Source: DATBHW01 sp035307385 (GTDB taxonomy: Bacteria > Chloroflexota > Ktedonobacteria > Ktedonobacterales > DATBGS01). Taken from it: DNA of 64,000 nt. The position numbers were made by a program, and so were the translations under genes. A model generated the notes under the pieces. That model did no database searches. It was not told the origin of the DNA and worked only from the letters and a program-made list of their open reading frames with translations. This document shows, piece by piece, positions 7,349-16,133 of the stretch; the first letter of the stretch is position 1, and every line of letters starts with the position of its first letter. Location: the NCBI GenBank assembly GCA_035307385.1, contig DATGID010000037.1, positions 69,979-133,978 on the forward strand, in the 5' to 3' direction.

Positions 7349-9652
7349 GTGGATGATTTCCTGCCCGTTGCTCTGGTCCATTTGCGCGAAGCCGAGATTG
7401 TGCGTCTGTGCGGCCTGGCGCGAGCGGCACGCGGGCAGGAATATGGGCGACTTGGCCGCGTTCACCAGGCAGAACGCACGGCGGGCACGCTGCGCGCCAC
7501 AGTGTTGGATGGCGAAACCAGTAGATCGGTCACAGCGCGCTTTTCCGACAGCGGGCTGGAGTCTTCGGCGTGTACATGCAGCCCGGCTCAGCCGGACCAG
7601 GAGCCTCAGGTTTCTGGCGTCCATCCCCTTTGCGAGCATGTGGCCGCGCTCCTGACGCTCTGGGTGCGCGAGCCGGAGCAGTTCCGCGCTGCCTCGATGG
7701 CTTCTCAATCTTCTTCGGCTGATGTGTCCCCCGCTGCTCTTGATGATGTCCCTGCCTTCCTTGACATGCCAATGCCAGCAGCGCCAGAAGCCTCAGCCGC
7801 TGCTGCTTCCCCTGCGCCTGCCATGACGCCAGCCGAGGCGCTGGCGAGCCTGGAACACCTCGACCGGGAGATACGCCATTTTCTGAACTTGCTGGCGCTG
7901 GCAGGTGGAAGTGTCACCGAACACGAGGCGCAGCAGCTTTTTCTGCGCTTTGATCTGGGCGAGCCAGAGGCCGCACTGGCTGCTCTGGAACGCTTGCAGC
8001 AGCATGGCCTGGCGCGGCCTGTGTTTACGGCTGGCAGTGCAGCCAGGGGCGTGGCGGCGGATAGCCCTGCCGGGTGGTCTATTCCTGCTGCGCTGCTGGA
8101 GCGCCTTCCGCGTGTGGTGCCACTTACGCCCCTCGTAACTGCTTCCGAAGCAACGGAGCAGAAGCAAGAGCTTGGGGAAAAAACCGAGACCGCGCCGGTA
8201 TCCCGTGCGCGGCAGCCGGAAGCGCTGCCAGCAGAAGCGGGTCTGCACGAAGCACGGGCCGAGGGAACGTTGCCGATGCTGCTGTTGCTGGTGGCGGCGC
8301 AGGCGATTGACATCAGCATGCCTCCTCTGATCGCGGCCACATCACAGAAACCGGCCTCGCGTTCTACGCTCGATCTTGATGCCGCGCTGGCTCAGCAGTG
8401 GGCGAAACAGCTTCAGGCTGCTCCGGAGCAGATACGTTTTTGCCTGGCGCTGCTGCGCCTGGTGGGGCTGCTCCCACCGCCCGCGCCGTTTCGCGCTGCC
8501 ACGTCATCAGCCCCCGCAAAAGACTTCACGGGCCAGGTTGTGACAACTGCTGCGCGCGCTCGCGCGATGGTCGCACCTGAACGCGCCAGGGAAGCGCTGT
8601 TGTCCACCTATCGTTTGCTATTTGCCCGACCTGAAGCTGAGGTGGCGCGTGATCTCTTCACGCATTGGCTGCACGCGCATTCGGCGAGCGAACTGCTGGA
8701 ACTGCGCGATGCTGGGGTGCGCGTTGCCTGGCTGAGACAGCGCGAGCAGGCCGATATCGCTGCTGAGAATCAGGCGGCGCGCCAGTTCATTATCGATGTG
8801 TTACGCTCTGTGCCTGTGGGGCCTTGGTGGAGCTTTAGCTCGCTGGTGGAGTTTGTCTGGCGCTTCCAGCCCGCCTTCTTGCGGGGTCGCCAGCAGACGT
8901 TTTTGCGCCCGCAGTGGTGGCTGGAGCGCTTGCCAGACGGAGAGCCGCTTTCGCTGGATGTGCGCGCTGAGTGGCGGCAGGCTGAAGGGCGCTATATCGC
9001 GCTGCTGATGCGTCGCGCGCTTCACTGGCTGGGGGCGGTGGACCTGGCGCTTGACGCGCAGGGGCGGCTGAAGGGCTTTCGGGTGACTCGACTTGGGGCG
9101 TTTCTGCTGGGTGCTCAGGCGCCGGATGCTGCGCCTGAGCCTACGGCCTTGCCGCCTGCACTGCTTCAGCTACAGGAGGATGGGGCGCTGCTTGCGCCGC
9201 TTGCTGCTTTGCAAGATGAGCGGCTGGATATGCTGTTGTGGTGGTGCGAACCCTCGGGCGCGACGGCGGAGGCGCTGCGCTTCCGGCCCAGCGCCGAGCG
9301 AATGGCCGCCGCGCTGGATGCCGGGCAAGAGCTTGTCGCCTGGCTTGGCTGGCTGGAGCGGCTGCCCCCGAGCGCGGCGCTTGCCGATCTCATTGCCCAG
9401 GCGCGGCGCTGGGCCGGACAATATGGGCAGGTGCGCCTGACCGCATCCGCGACGGTGTTGGAAGTTGGCGACCCGGCGCTGCTGCGCGAGTTGGAGATGA
9501 CGCTTGACCTTTCGGAGCGCTATGTCGATCATGCGCTGGCGTCGGGCCTGGCGGTGCTGCGCGCGGATGCTGTCGAGACGCTGGTGGAGGAGATGCGGCG
9601 GCGTGGCTATGCTCCCTGGATTCTTGAAGATGAAACCACTGACGGACCTTGA
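7349..9652 (+). CDS. SWIM zinc-finger protein with helicase-associated-like C-terminus
   Basis: 767 residues from a GTG start. The N-terminus contains a SWIM motif: CTC near residue 79, then about 16 residues later C-x-H in PLCEHVAALLTLW. SWIM fingers bind DNA or protein. A low-complexity Ala/Pro/Ser spacer (about 115-160) follows, then a long mainly helical region. The last ~80 residues (ATVLEVGDPALLREL to RRRGYAPWIL) have the strand-helix pattern that ends helicase-associated (XPB N-terminal/Helicase_C_3-like) domains. No Walker motifs are visible. The next gene overlaps the end by 23 bases, so the pair is probably translated together and may work as a complex (inference). Confidence 0.7.
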   Translation: MDDFLPVALVHLREAEIVRLCGLARAARGQEYGRLGRVHQAERTAGTLRATVLDGETSRSVTARFSDSGLESSACTCSPAQPDQEPQVSGVHPLCEHVAALLTLWVREPEQFRAASMASQSSSADVSPAALDDVPAFLDMPMPAAPEASAAAASPAPAMTPAEALASLEHLDREIRHFLNLLALAGGSVTEHEAQQLFLRFDLGEPEAALAALERLQQHGLARPVFTAGSAARGVAADSPAGWSIPAALLERLPRVVPLTPLVTASEATEQKQELGEKTETAPVSRARQPEALPAEAGLHEARAEGTLPMLLLLVAAQAIDISMPPLIAATSQKPASRSTLDLDAALAQQWAKQLQAAPEQIRFCLALLRLVGLLPPPAPFRAATSSAPAKDFTGQVVTTAARARAMVAPERAREALLSTYRLLFARPEAEVARDLFTHWLHAHSASELLELRDAGVRVAWLRQREQADIAAENQAARQFIIDVLRSVPVGPWWSFSSLVEFVWRFQPAFLRGRQQTFLRPQWWLERLPDGEPLSLDVRAEWRQAEGRYIALLMRRALHWLGAVDLALDAQGRLKGFRVTRLGAFLLGAQAPDAAPEPTALPPALLQLQEDGALLAPLAALQDERLDMLLWWCEPSGATAEALRFRPSAERMAAALDAGQELVAWLGWLERLPPSAALADLIAQARRWAGQYGQVRLTASATVLEVGDPALLRELEMTLDLSERYVDHALASGLAVLRADAVETLVEEMRRRGYAPWILEDETTDGP

Positions 9653-11426
9653 ACTCTTGCGTGGTGTGCCTTCCGGCCACCTGCGCGATATTGCCGAAAT
9701 GCGACGCCTCACGCTGCCGGGTCCAGCGAGCGCTGGCAGCCTGGACCTGGAGGAGATAGCGAGGCGCTTCTTTCACGAGCCTTCGCTGCGCGAGGCGCTG
9801 CGCGGGCTAAGCCAGCCCCAATGGGCGATCTTGCGCGAATTGGCGCGCTGCGGCGGGCAGGCTCCCAATTTTGACCTGCGCGCCTATCTTATCGCGGCGG
9901 GATGGATTCCAGGCAGTGGCCGCGCTCCAGATGCGCAAATCAACCTCTATGAACTGGCGCTCAATCGGCTGCTTGGGCTGGGTCTGGTGTTCTGGGGGCG
10001 GCTGGATGCTCTTGGCTCGCGCGAATATGCCAGCGGCGCGCACGAAGGCGTGCTGGCCGTGCCGCCTGCGGTCCTGCCTTTGCTGGCGACAACGGACCAG
10101 ACGAGCCAGGAAGCTGAAGCTGCTCCGCTCTGGCAGCCGCGCGCGCCGCGCTTTGGCTCGGCAGAACGTTTTCAACGCGACCTCTATCTGTATTGGAATG
10201 TGGTACGTGAACAATCTGCCGGGCTGCCGCTGCTGGCAACTGGGCAGCTTTCCAAAGCGGTGCTGCGCCCCTTGAACGCGGCGCTCGGCGTGAAGACCGA
10301 GCTTGACGGCATCAGAACGGAACAGGAAGCGGGACGGCTGTATTTTCTGCGGCTGCTCGCGCAGGCGCTGGGCTTGCTGGAGATGCGCAGCGAGACGCTG
10401 TATGCGGTAGACGCTTCCGCCTTTTTTGTGCAATCGCTGGCCGAACGCACCCGTCGCTCTTTTACCGCCTGGCTTGCTGGCGTGTTCTGGAACGAACTGC
10501 TGCACCTGCCTGGCGTGACGCTGCGCCCAACTCCGCCGGAGAGCGCGCACCCGGAGGTGCTGCGGGCGCGGCGGGCGGCGCTTGCCCTGCTGGGTGATGA
10601 GGCGGCTGCCGGATGGATAAGTCGCAGCGCTTTGCTGGCGCTGGCTCGGCTGCGCCAGCCGCACTTGCTCTTTCCGGCTCGGGCCAAGGGGCAGGTTGAT
10701 CGCTATTTGGCTGGAGGGAACGTGTTTGGGCTGGATTTCCGCCCGCGAGGCGGCTGGATTTCGCCGCATGAAAACTGGCTGCGCGTGGAGGGCGCTTTTC
10801 TGGCAGCGGTGCTTGATGGACCACTTGCCTGGCTGGGCGCGCTGGATGTGGATGATACACCCGACGGGGAGACAGCCGCCTACTGTGTTTCTGCGGTTGG
10901 GCGCGCACTGCTGGGCAAAGGCGACTGGCCGCCTGCCCTGACCGAGACGGAAAGCGGGCGATTGGTGATTCAGCCCAACTTTGAGGCCTTGGCGCTGCCG
11001 CCGCTGCGCGAATCACTGCTCTGTTTCCTCGATCAGTGCGCTGAGCGCCAGTCGCTCGATCAGGTGGCACTCTATCATCTGACGCGCGAACGCTGGCTGC
11101 GCGCACTTCGTGCCGGAACGAGCGCGGCCAATTTGATCGAGCGTCTGGAACAGATGGCAGCCGCGCCGCTGCCCCAGAATATGCGCTATTCACTGCTGGA
11201 GTGGGAACGCCAGGCGCAGCGTATTCGCCTCTATCGTGGGGTGGCGCTGCTTGAAGTACAGGATGCGGCGCTGCTCGATTCCTTGCTGGCTGACGCTGCG
11301 CTTGCCACGCTGATTCTCCGCCGTCTCACGCCAACTGCGGCGCTGGTTGATCGCCAACAGTTGCCACGCCTCTATCGGGCGCTGCTTGGGCGTGGGCATC
11401 TGCCTCAGAGGATGCCGCCCCTGTGA
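9630..11426 (+). CDS. Helicase-associated (Helicase_C_3/XPB N-terminal-like) domain protein
   Basis: 598 residues. ATG at 9630 gives MKPLTDLELLRGVP; the frame extends upstream but only as an Arg/Trp-rich shadow of the preceding gene. The C-terminal third has the family pattern: RLVIQPNFEALALPP, then YHLTRERWLRALRAGTSAANL, then LPQNMRYSLLEWERQ, ending with LYRALLGRGHLP. No helicase Walker A or DEAD-like box is present, so it is unlikely to be a helicase by itself. Both this protein and the SWIM protein before it end with comparable segments, which suggests duplication or division of a common ancestor. Role unknown; a DNA-transaction or transcription-related role is a guess. Confidence 0.68.
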   Translation: MKPLTDLELLRGVPSGHLRDIAEMRRLTLPGPASAGSLDLEEIARRFFHEPSLREALRGLSQPQWAILRELARCGGQAPNFDLRAYLIAAGWIPGSGRAPDAQINLYELALNRLLGLGLVFWGRLDALGSREYASGAHEGVLAVPPAVLPLLATTDQTSQEAEAAPLWQPRAPRFGSAERFQRDLYLYWNVVREQSAGLPLLATGQLSKAVLRPLNAALGVKTELDGIRTEQEAGRLYFLRLLAQALGLLEMRSETLYAVDASAFFVQSLAERTRRSFTAWLAGVFWNELLHLPGVTLRPTPPESAHPEVLRARRAALALLGDEAAAGWISRSALLALARLRQPHLLFPARAKGQVDRYLAGGNVFGLDFRPRGGWISPHENWLRVEGAFLAAVLDGPLAWLGALDVDDTPDGETAAYCVSAVGRALLGKGDWPPALTETESGRLVIQPNFEALALPPLRESLLCFLDQCAERQSLDQVALYHLTRERWLRALRAGTSAANLIERLEQMAAAPLPQNMRYSLLEWERQAQRIRLYRGVALLEVQDAALLDSLLADAALATLILRRLTPTAALVDRQQLPRLYRALLGRGHLPQRMPPL

Positions 11427-11920
11427 ACTCCCCGACGTATTACTTTTAGGGAAGATGATGCTTTCTCCATCTGCCCGTATGTGGGGCCAGAAAATACACT
11501 GCAAGAGAAGGTAGTTCTGGCCCTGGCATGGTCTATGCGTGAGATATGTTACTATTTGCTTCAATTCTTGAAGTAACTTTCCTGGGAACTGTACGTATTA
11601 CCTATGGAAGAAGGATATGATTGACCGCGTTATTGAGTGGAACCCACCAGGGATGGTTCAGAGCGCAGATGGTCCTCTTCGTGCGGCTTATTCGAGCGTG
11701 AACCAAAGATCGATTAAATACCTTAGATTGTCTCAGGTGATTACCGGATGCCGCACACATGCCTGGTTGGGTATACTGGACACAGATGATACGGATAGTT
11801 TACAAAGGCCGTGCACATGACTGTCCAGGCATTGGGCGTGACGAACCAAACGCACCGTTTCGACTCAATGCGCCTTTGATCTGCTGATTGATCGAAGTCT
11901 AGGACATAGGAGGGGCCACC
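11427..11920. other. Intergenic region upstream of the sigma factor gene
   Basis: 494 bases with no supported gene. A 9-bp stem (GGGCCAGAA at 11484-11492 with TTCTGGCCC at 11515-11523) probably marks the end of the preceding operon. A 15-base palindrome CTTCAATTCTTGAAG lies at 11559-11573. TATACT at 11772-11777 is a possible -10 for the sigma gene but lacks a convincing -35. A 67-codon open frame at 11617-11820 has no features that support it. Confidence 0.5.
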
Positions 11921-13102
11921 ATGCACACACCGGTGCAAAAGACCCGCGAAGAACTGATCTGGGAGGAAGGCACGACTGATGACCTTGCTCCCCTGCCGGG
12001 CACCCCAGAGTCTGACGAGGTTGAGGAAACAGATGCGGCTGATCGGATGGCTGTGGAGATGGTTGATCTGTCGACACTTGAGGCCCTCAATATCGCTCTT
12101 CCCCCAGGGATGGATTTAGCCGCGTTGCAGGAAGCGTTTGCCGTCACGGAGATAGCCGAGCCAGGTCCAGATGAAGCCAGCGATACCGCTGAAGAGTTGC
12201 CAGACCTGGATATGGATGATCTGGCGCTTGAGGCGCTGTATGAAGGGCGCACCCGCCGTACGTTCCAGGGGGCGGATGGGTCCGAAGATGCGTTCCAGAG
12301 CTATCTACATGACATTCGTGGCCTGTCGCTGATTTCGCACGAAGAAGAATTAATGTTGGCCCGGCGCGCCGCCGCGGGGGATACGCGGGCGCGGCGTCGG
12401 CTGGTGGAAGCGAACTTACGGCTGGTGATTGCCATCGCGCGCCGCTATGTCAACAGCGGTGTGCCCCTCATCGATCTGATTCAAGAAGGCAATATGGGGT
12501 TGATGCGCGCCGCCGAGAAGTTCGATTATAAGCGCGGCACGCATTTTGGCACCTACGCGACCTGGTGGATTCGCCAGGCCGTCAGCCGGGCCGCTGGCGA
12601 GCAATCGCGCCTGATTCACCTGCCTGAGCATGTGGCGACGCGGCTGCGCAAGGTGCGGCGCGTTGCGGCGCAGATTTCCCAGGAGAGCGGCAACGATCCG
12701 CTGCCGGAGCAGATTGCCGAGGCGGCAGGCATGCCTCTGGAAGAGGTGGATGATCTGCTGCATGTGACCGAGCAGCCGGTTTCATTGGATGCCCCCGCTG
12801 ATACAGAGAATCGCTATTCTTTAGCTGATACATTGGAAGATCGGTCCTCGCAGGCTCCGGCGGATATCGCGTCGCGGCATCTGGTGGGCGAGGAATTACA
12901 TCGCGCGCTGTCCACGCTGACCTCGCGCGAGCGCGCGGTGGTGACGCTGCGCTACGGCATCGGTGATGGCCGCAGCCGCACACTGCTGGAGGTAGGGCGC
13001 GAGTTGAATATCTCGCGCGAGCGTGTGCGCCAGTTAGAGATGGTCGCGTTGATGAAACTGCGCCACGCCAGCAGCGCCTATAAGCTGCGCGAGTGCGTGT
13101 GA
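11921..13102 (+). CDS. RNA polymerase sigma factor, RpoD/SigA family
   Basis: 393 residues. The first ~120 are acidic and poorly conserved, as in region 1.1-like extensions. The sigma-70 core follows: region 1.2 (DAFQSYLHDIRGLSLISHEEE), region 2 (RLVEANLRLVIAIARRYVNSG, then LIDLIQEGNMGLMRAAEKFD and GTYATWWIRQAVSRA for -10 recognition), region 3 (HLPEHVATRLRKV) and region 4.2 (LLEVGRELNISRERVRQLE). AGGAGGGGCCACC precedes the ATG. It matches a group 1 or 2 sigma. Which of several SigA-like factors this is cannot be decided here. Confidence 0.93.
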   Translation: MHTPVQKTREELIWEEGTTDDLAPLPGTPESDEVEETDAADRMAVEMVDLSTLEALNIALPPGMDLAALQEAFAVTEIAEPGPDEASDTAEELPDLDMDDLALEALYEGRTRRTFQGADGSEDAFQSYLHDIRGLSLISHEEELMLARRAAAGDTRARRRLVEANLRLVIAIARRYVNSGVPLIDLIQEGNMGLMRAAEKFDYKRGTHFGTYATWWIRQAVSRAAGEQSRLIHLPEHVATRLRKVRRVAAQISQESGNDPLPEQIAEAAGMPLEEVDDLLHVTEQPVSLDAPADTENRYSLADTLEDRSSQAPADIASRHLVGEELHRALSTLTSRERAVVTLRYGIGDGRSRTLLEVGRELNISRERVRQLEMVALMKLRHASSAYKLRECV

Positions 13103-13212
13103 GCCGTCTATAGTTTGCGCTTTCAGAAGAGATACGTGAGCGTCTGGGTTCTCGCTGGTTGAGAGATATCTGCCAGGAGCAAGACAGACGCTCGCTCTCT
13201 GTTCGGACTTAT

Positions 13213-13812
13213 TTATTCAGACGAGGCTGGTCCAAACGCCTCCAGCAGCGCGTCCGAAGTCACCACCAGCGCCTGGCGCGGAAAGACCTTTTGGGTGAGG
13301 ACTCGATGCACCTCCTCGTCACCATCGGCGCAGCAGTCCTCGACGACTATCAGGTCATAGTCCATATCAGCCGCCCATCGGACGGTGGATAGGACCACTC
13401 CGCTGGTGGCAATGCCCAACAAGATGAGGGTCGTTCGCTCCTGAGCGCGGAGAATCGTTTCAAGATCAGTGGTGCTGAATGCGCCTGTGCGCCGCTTGGA
13501 GACGACGACATCGCCTGGCCTGGGCGCAACCTGGGGATGAATTTCTGTGGCAGGATCGCCTTCCTGCATCGAGCCAATCTTCCCAATCTGGGCAAAAACG
13601 CGGTTGCGTGGGCTGATTTCGGGATAGCCTTCACGGAACCGCACGACGATATAGATAATCGGCACCCCTGCGCTGCGCGCTGCTGCCAGGACCGAGGCTG
13701 CCCTGTCGAGCAGCCCAGGATGCGCGCCACCAAAGCGGGTAACCGCCACATTCTGATAATCCATAATCAGGAGCGCGGTATGCGCTCTATCCAGCGTGAG
13801 TGGACTTGCCAT
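13213..13812 (-). CDS. Isochorismatase-fold hydrolase lacking the canonical cysteine
   Basis: 199 residues. The fold is recognised from TALLIMDYQN (Asp18), VVSKRRTGAF (Lys106) and LLGIATSGVVLSTVRWAADMDY. In cysteine hydrolases of this superfamily the last motif carries the nucleophile (as in GxxTDxCV). Here the aligned position is Val139, so a cysteine mechanism is not possible at that site. It may be a vinyl-ether hydrolase (true isochorismatase type) or have another activity. It lies on the minus strand between the sigma factor and the zinc-ribbon gene, with no operon partners. The start has GAAGG-type purines upstream. Confidence 0.82.
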   Translation of the reverse strand: MASPLTLDRAHTALLIMDYQNVAVTRFGGAHPGLLDRAASVLAAARSAGVPIIYIVVRFREGYPEISPRNRVFAQIGKIGSMQEGDPATEIHPQVAPRPGDVVVSKRRTGAFSTTDLETILRAQERTTLILLGIATSGVVLSTVRWAADMDYDLIVVEDCCADGDEEVHRVLTQKVFPRQALVVTSDALLEAFGPASSE

Positions 13813-13851
13813 CGGTGCTCTTTGCCTTCTTTCAGATGCTGTTGTGAGAGA

Positions 13852-13880
13852 TTGTATCTACGGGAAACCTATGCTACACT
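13852..13880 (+). promoter_or_regulatory. Promoter of the six-zinc-ribbon gene
   Basis: TTGTAT (13852-13857), a 17-base spacer ending in TATGC, and TACACT (13875-13880), an extended -10. It predicts a start near 13887 and a leader of about 158 bases. Confidence 0.55.
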
Positions 13881-14044
13881 GAGCAAAAGCTACTCAAATG
13901 CTACTACTTTGGCGGCAGGCCATGCGTATAGTGCATAGATACTGTGTATATAGATATTATCATGCGTAATGGAGAGAAGACGGGCGAGATGGTTCTATCC
14001 ATAGCGCGCTCGTGCGCAATGACATCGAACAGGGAGACGGAAGC

Positions 14045-15004
14045 ATGACAACTTGTTCCTGTGGTTTTGCGTTGCAACCTCACCAAAAGTTTTGCCCCAA
14101 TTGTGGGGCACAGGTGGCATCTGCCCAGTCGCCGACGGTGTATCCACAATATCAGGCGGCTCCAGACGCCAACAGCCCTACGACCTACACGCAGTATGCT
14201 TCAGCCCCTGCGGGGAGTTCAACCGCGCCTGGCATTTCGCGCTGCTCACATTGTGGCGGCGATGTGAATGGCAATGCGCCGTTTTGCATGCACTGTGGCA
14301 CCCCGCTGGCGGCGGCCACCGCGCAGGCTGCCCCCAGCAGTGCGCCATCAAGCTGCCCAAGTTGTGGCTCGGCAGTGAAGCCCAATGCGCCGTTCTGCGA
14401 GATGTGCGGTGCGCATATCACCGGCCAGGCTGCGGCAGCCCCGGCGGTCGCGGCCTGCCCAAGCTGCGGCCAGGCGACGAATGGCAACGCGCCGTTCTGC
14501 ATGCACTGTGGCGCGCGCCTCCAGGGGGCGGGCAACCCGACGATGGCGCAAACCGGGCAACGGCCTTCCAATTGTACACAGTGCGGCTATCCGATGCAGG
14601 CAGGCGCAGCGTTTTGTACTCACTGTGGCGCGCATTATGGTCCGCCAGTCCAGCCGGGCATGCAGCAGCCCATGATGGGTATGCCTCAGCAGGTGATGCG
14701 CTGTCCCACGTGCATGGGCGCGGTGCCAGCGGGTACGAGCTTCTGCACGCAGTGCGGCACGAGCCTGGCTGGCGTGCCAACACCGGCAGGTGTTCAGGGG
14801 CAGCCGGGTGGCTTCTTCCAGAATCTGATGAGCAGCAACGCCGGAAAGATTGGCCTGGGCGTGGCCGGTGGCCTGGCAGCGGGATTTATTGGCGAAGAGT
14901 TGATTCGTGATTTTGAGGGTGGCGATGGTTATGACGAGTATGGCAACCCCTTCCGCCGCCATCACCGCGGCTTGATGGGCGAAATCATCCGCGATATTCT
15001 CTAA
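14045..15004 (+). CDS. Six-zinc-ribbon protein with C-terminal membrane segment
   Basis: 319 residues. Six double-cysteine ribbons occur in series, each C-x-C or CxxC about 11-12 residues before CxxCG. Examples are CSCGFALQPHQKFCPNCG at the N-terminus, CSHCGGDVNGNAPFCMHCG, CPSCGSAVKPNAPFCEMCG and CPTCMGAVPAGTSFCTQCG. Gln/Ala/Pro linkers separate them. Near the C-terminus GKIGLGVAGGLAAGFIG is a weak transmembrane or glycine-zipper segment, followed by an acidic/His tail. GGGAGACGG lies before the chosen ATG; an earlier in-frame start at 14012 lacks one. The role is unknown; such arrays usually bind protein or nucleic acid. Confidence 0.8.
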   Translation: MTTCSCGFALQPHQKFCPNCGAQVASAQSPTVYPQYQAAPDANSPTTYTQYASAPAGSSTAPGISRCSHCGGDVNGNAPFCMHCGTPLAAATAQAAPSSAPSSCPSCGSAVKPNAPFCEMCGAHITGQAAAAPAVAACPSCGQATNGNAPFCMHCGARLQGAGNPTMAQTGQRPSNCTQCGYPMQAGAAFCTHCGAHYGPPVQPGMQQPMMGMPQQVMRCPTCMGAVPAGTSFCTQCGTSLAGVPTPAGVQGQPGGFFQNLMSSNAGKIGLGVAGGLAAGFIGEELIRDFEGGDGYDEYGNPFRRHHRGLMGEIIRDIL

Positions 15005-15040
15005 GCTGAATCTGAAGGAAAAGCAGGAGCAGGGAACGAC

Positions 15041-15844
15041 ATGACTGCGCAACTCTGGGCCGTGTTTGCGGCGGCCTTTCTGGCTTCGGCAGTGGAATTT
15101 GTCGAGGCGTTTACCATCGTGCTGGTGGTGGGGGTTACGATCAACTGGCGAAGCTCGCTGGCGGGCACGGCCCTGGCGGTTGTGGCGCTGGCGCTGCTGG
15201 TCGGCATTTTTGGCACGGCGCTGGTGCAGTTTGTGCCCATTGAAGCGCTGCGGCTGGTGGTGGGCTTGTTCCTGGTCTTGTTCGGCCTGAAGTGGCTGAA
15301 GAAGGCGATCTTGCGCTATGCGCGGCTGAAGGCGCTGCACGACGAAGAAGCGATCTATGAGGAGCAGCAGGCGGAATTGCGCGCGAAAGGCGTGGCCGCG
15401 GCCAGCCGCATCGACCCCTTTGGCCTGGTAACGTCCTTTAAGAGCGTGTTGTTGGAAGGGCTGGAGGTCGCGTTCATCGTGATTACCTTCGGCGTACAGG
15501 CCAACAGCGAGTCAACGGCCAACGGCATCTTGATTGCAGCGCTGGGCGCGGCGGGAGCGTTGCTGGTGATTGTTGGACTGGGGGCGCTGGTGCGCGCTCC
15601 GTTGCAGCGTGTGCCCGAAAATACGCTCAAGTTCACGGTTGGAATTATGCTTGCCAGCTTCGGCACGTTCTGGGGTGGCGAGGGTCTGGGTATCTGGCAT
15701 GATGATTTCTTACTGCTGGTGATGATTGCCTTCTATTTGGCGGTGGCTGGCGCGCTTATTCTCTGGCTGCGGCAATACGCGCCCCCGCGCAAAGCGAATC
15801 TGGCTGGGCCGGTGGAATTGCCCTCCGAGGAGGTAGTGGGATGA
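15041..15844 (+). CDS. Integral membrane protein with two FTR1-like ExxE motifs
   Basis: 267 residues with about seven transmembrane helices. The first helix contains VEFVEAFTIVLVVG and a helix in the second half contains LLEGLEVAFIVITFG. The two related acidic motifs in two half-repeats recall iron permease FTR1 and the COG4280 family of membrane proteins. Metal transport is possible, but REGLE itself is not exact, so substrate is left open. A cytoplasmic charged loop (KALHDEEAIYEEQQAELRAK) separates the halves. The stop overlaps the next start (ATGA at 15841), so the two are translationally coupled. Confidence 0.72.
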   Translation: MTAQLWAVFAAAFLASAVEFVEAFTIVLVVGVTINWRSSLAGTALAVVALALLVGIFGTALVQFVPIEALRLVVGLFLVLFGLKWLKKAILRYARLKALHDEEAIYEEQQAELRAKGVAAASRIDPFGLVTSFKSVLLEGLEVAFIVITFGVQANSESTANGILIAALGAAGALLVIVGLGALVRAPLQRVPENTLKFTVGIMLASFGTFWGGEGLGIWHDDFLLLVMIAFYLAVAGALILWLRQYAPPRKANLAGPVELPSEEVVG

Positions 15845-16062
15845 CGCGCGTGGTGAAGGTCTTAAAGGCCATTTATCTTTTCTTTGCTGGCGATGCGATT
15901 CTGTTGATAGCGGTGCTGCTGGCGTTTGGGCTGGCTGCACTACTTGGCAAGGTGGCGCAGGCGCCTAACCTGGTGGTGGGCATCATCTTTGTCGCGCTGA
16001 TTGTCGGCGGCCTGGCGCTGACGCTGAGCCGGGAACTGCGCGGCAGGCCACGCGGGGGCTGA
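15841..16062 (+). CDS. Small two-helix membrane protein
   Basis: 73 residues: helix about 15-38 (GDAILLIAVLLAFGLAALL), helix about 45-62 (LVVGIIFVALIVGGLALTL), basic C-terminus. It overlaps the preceding FTR1-like gene by 4 bases and is followed by a terminator, so it probably serves as an accessory subunit of that protein. No family recognised. Confidence 0.68.
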   Translation: MTRVVKVLKAIYLFFAGDAILLIAVLLAFGLAALLGKVAQAPNLVVGIIFVALIVGGLALTLSRELRGRPRGG

Positions 16063-16074
16063 GAGATTTTGCCG

Positions 16075-16127
16075 AAGCGAACACAACAGCGGGCAGGTTT
16101 TCAGCCTGCCCGCTGTTGTGTTCGCTT
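16075..16127. terminator. Bidirectional intrinsic terminator between convergent genes
   Basis: A 23-bp perfect stem: 16075-16097 (starts AAGCGAACAC) pairs with 16105-16127 across a 7-base loop. The arm ends are A-rich on one side and T-rich on the other, so it can end transcription from both the small membrane protein gene (plus) and the E2 gene (minus), whose stops lie 12 and 7 bases away. Confidence 0.85.
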
Positions 16128-16133
16128 TCTATC

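Noticed and set aside
15041..15844. GDT1/UPF0016 manganese exporter
   Set aside because: The required E-x-G-D-K/R motif is absent; the motifs are ExxE-like.
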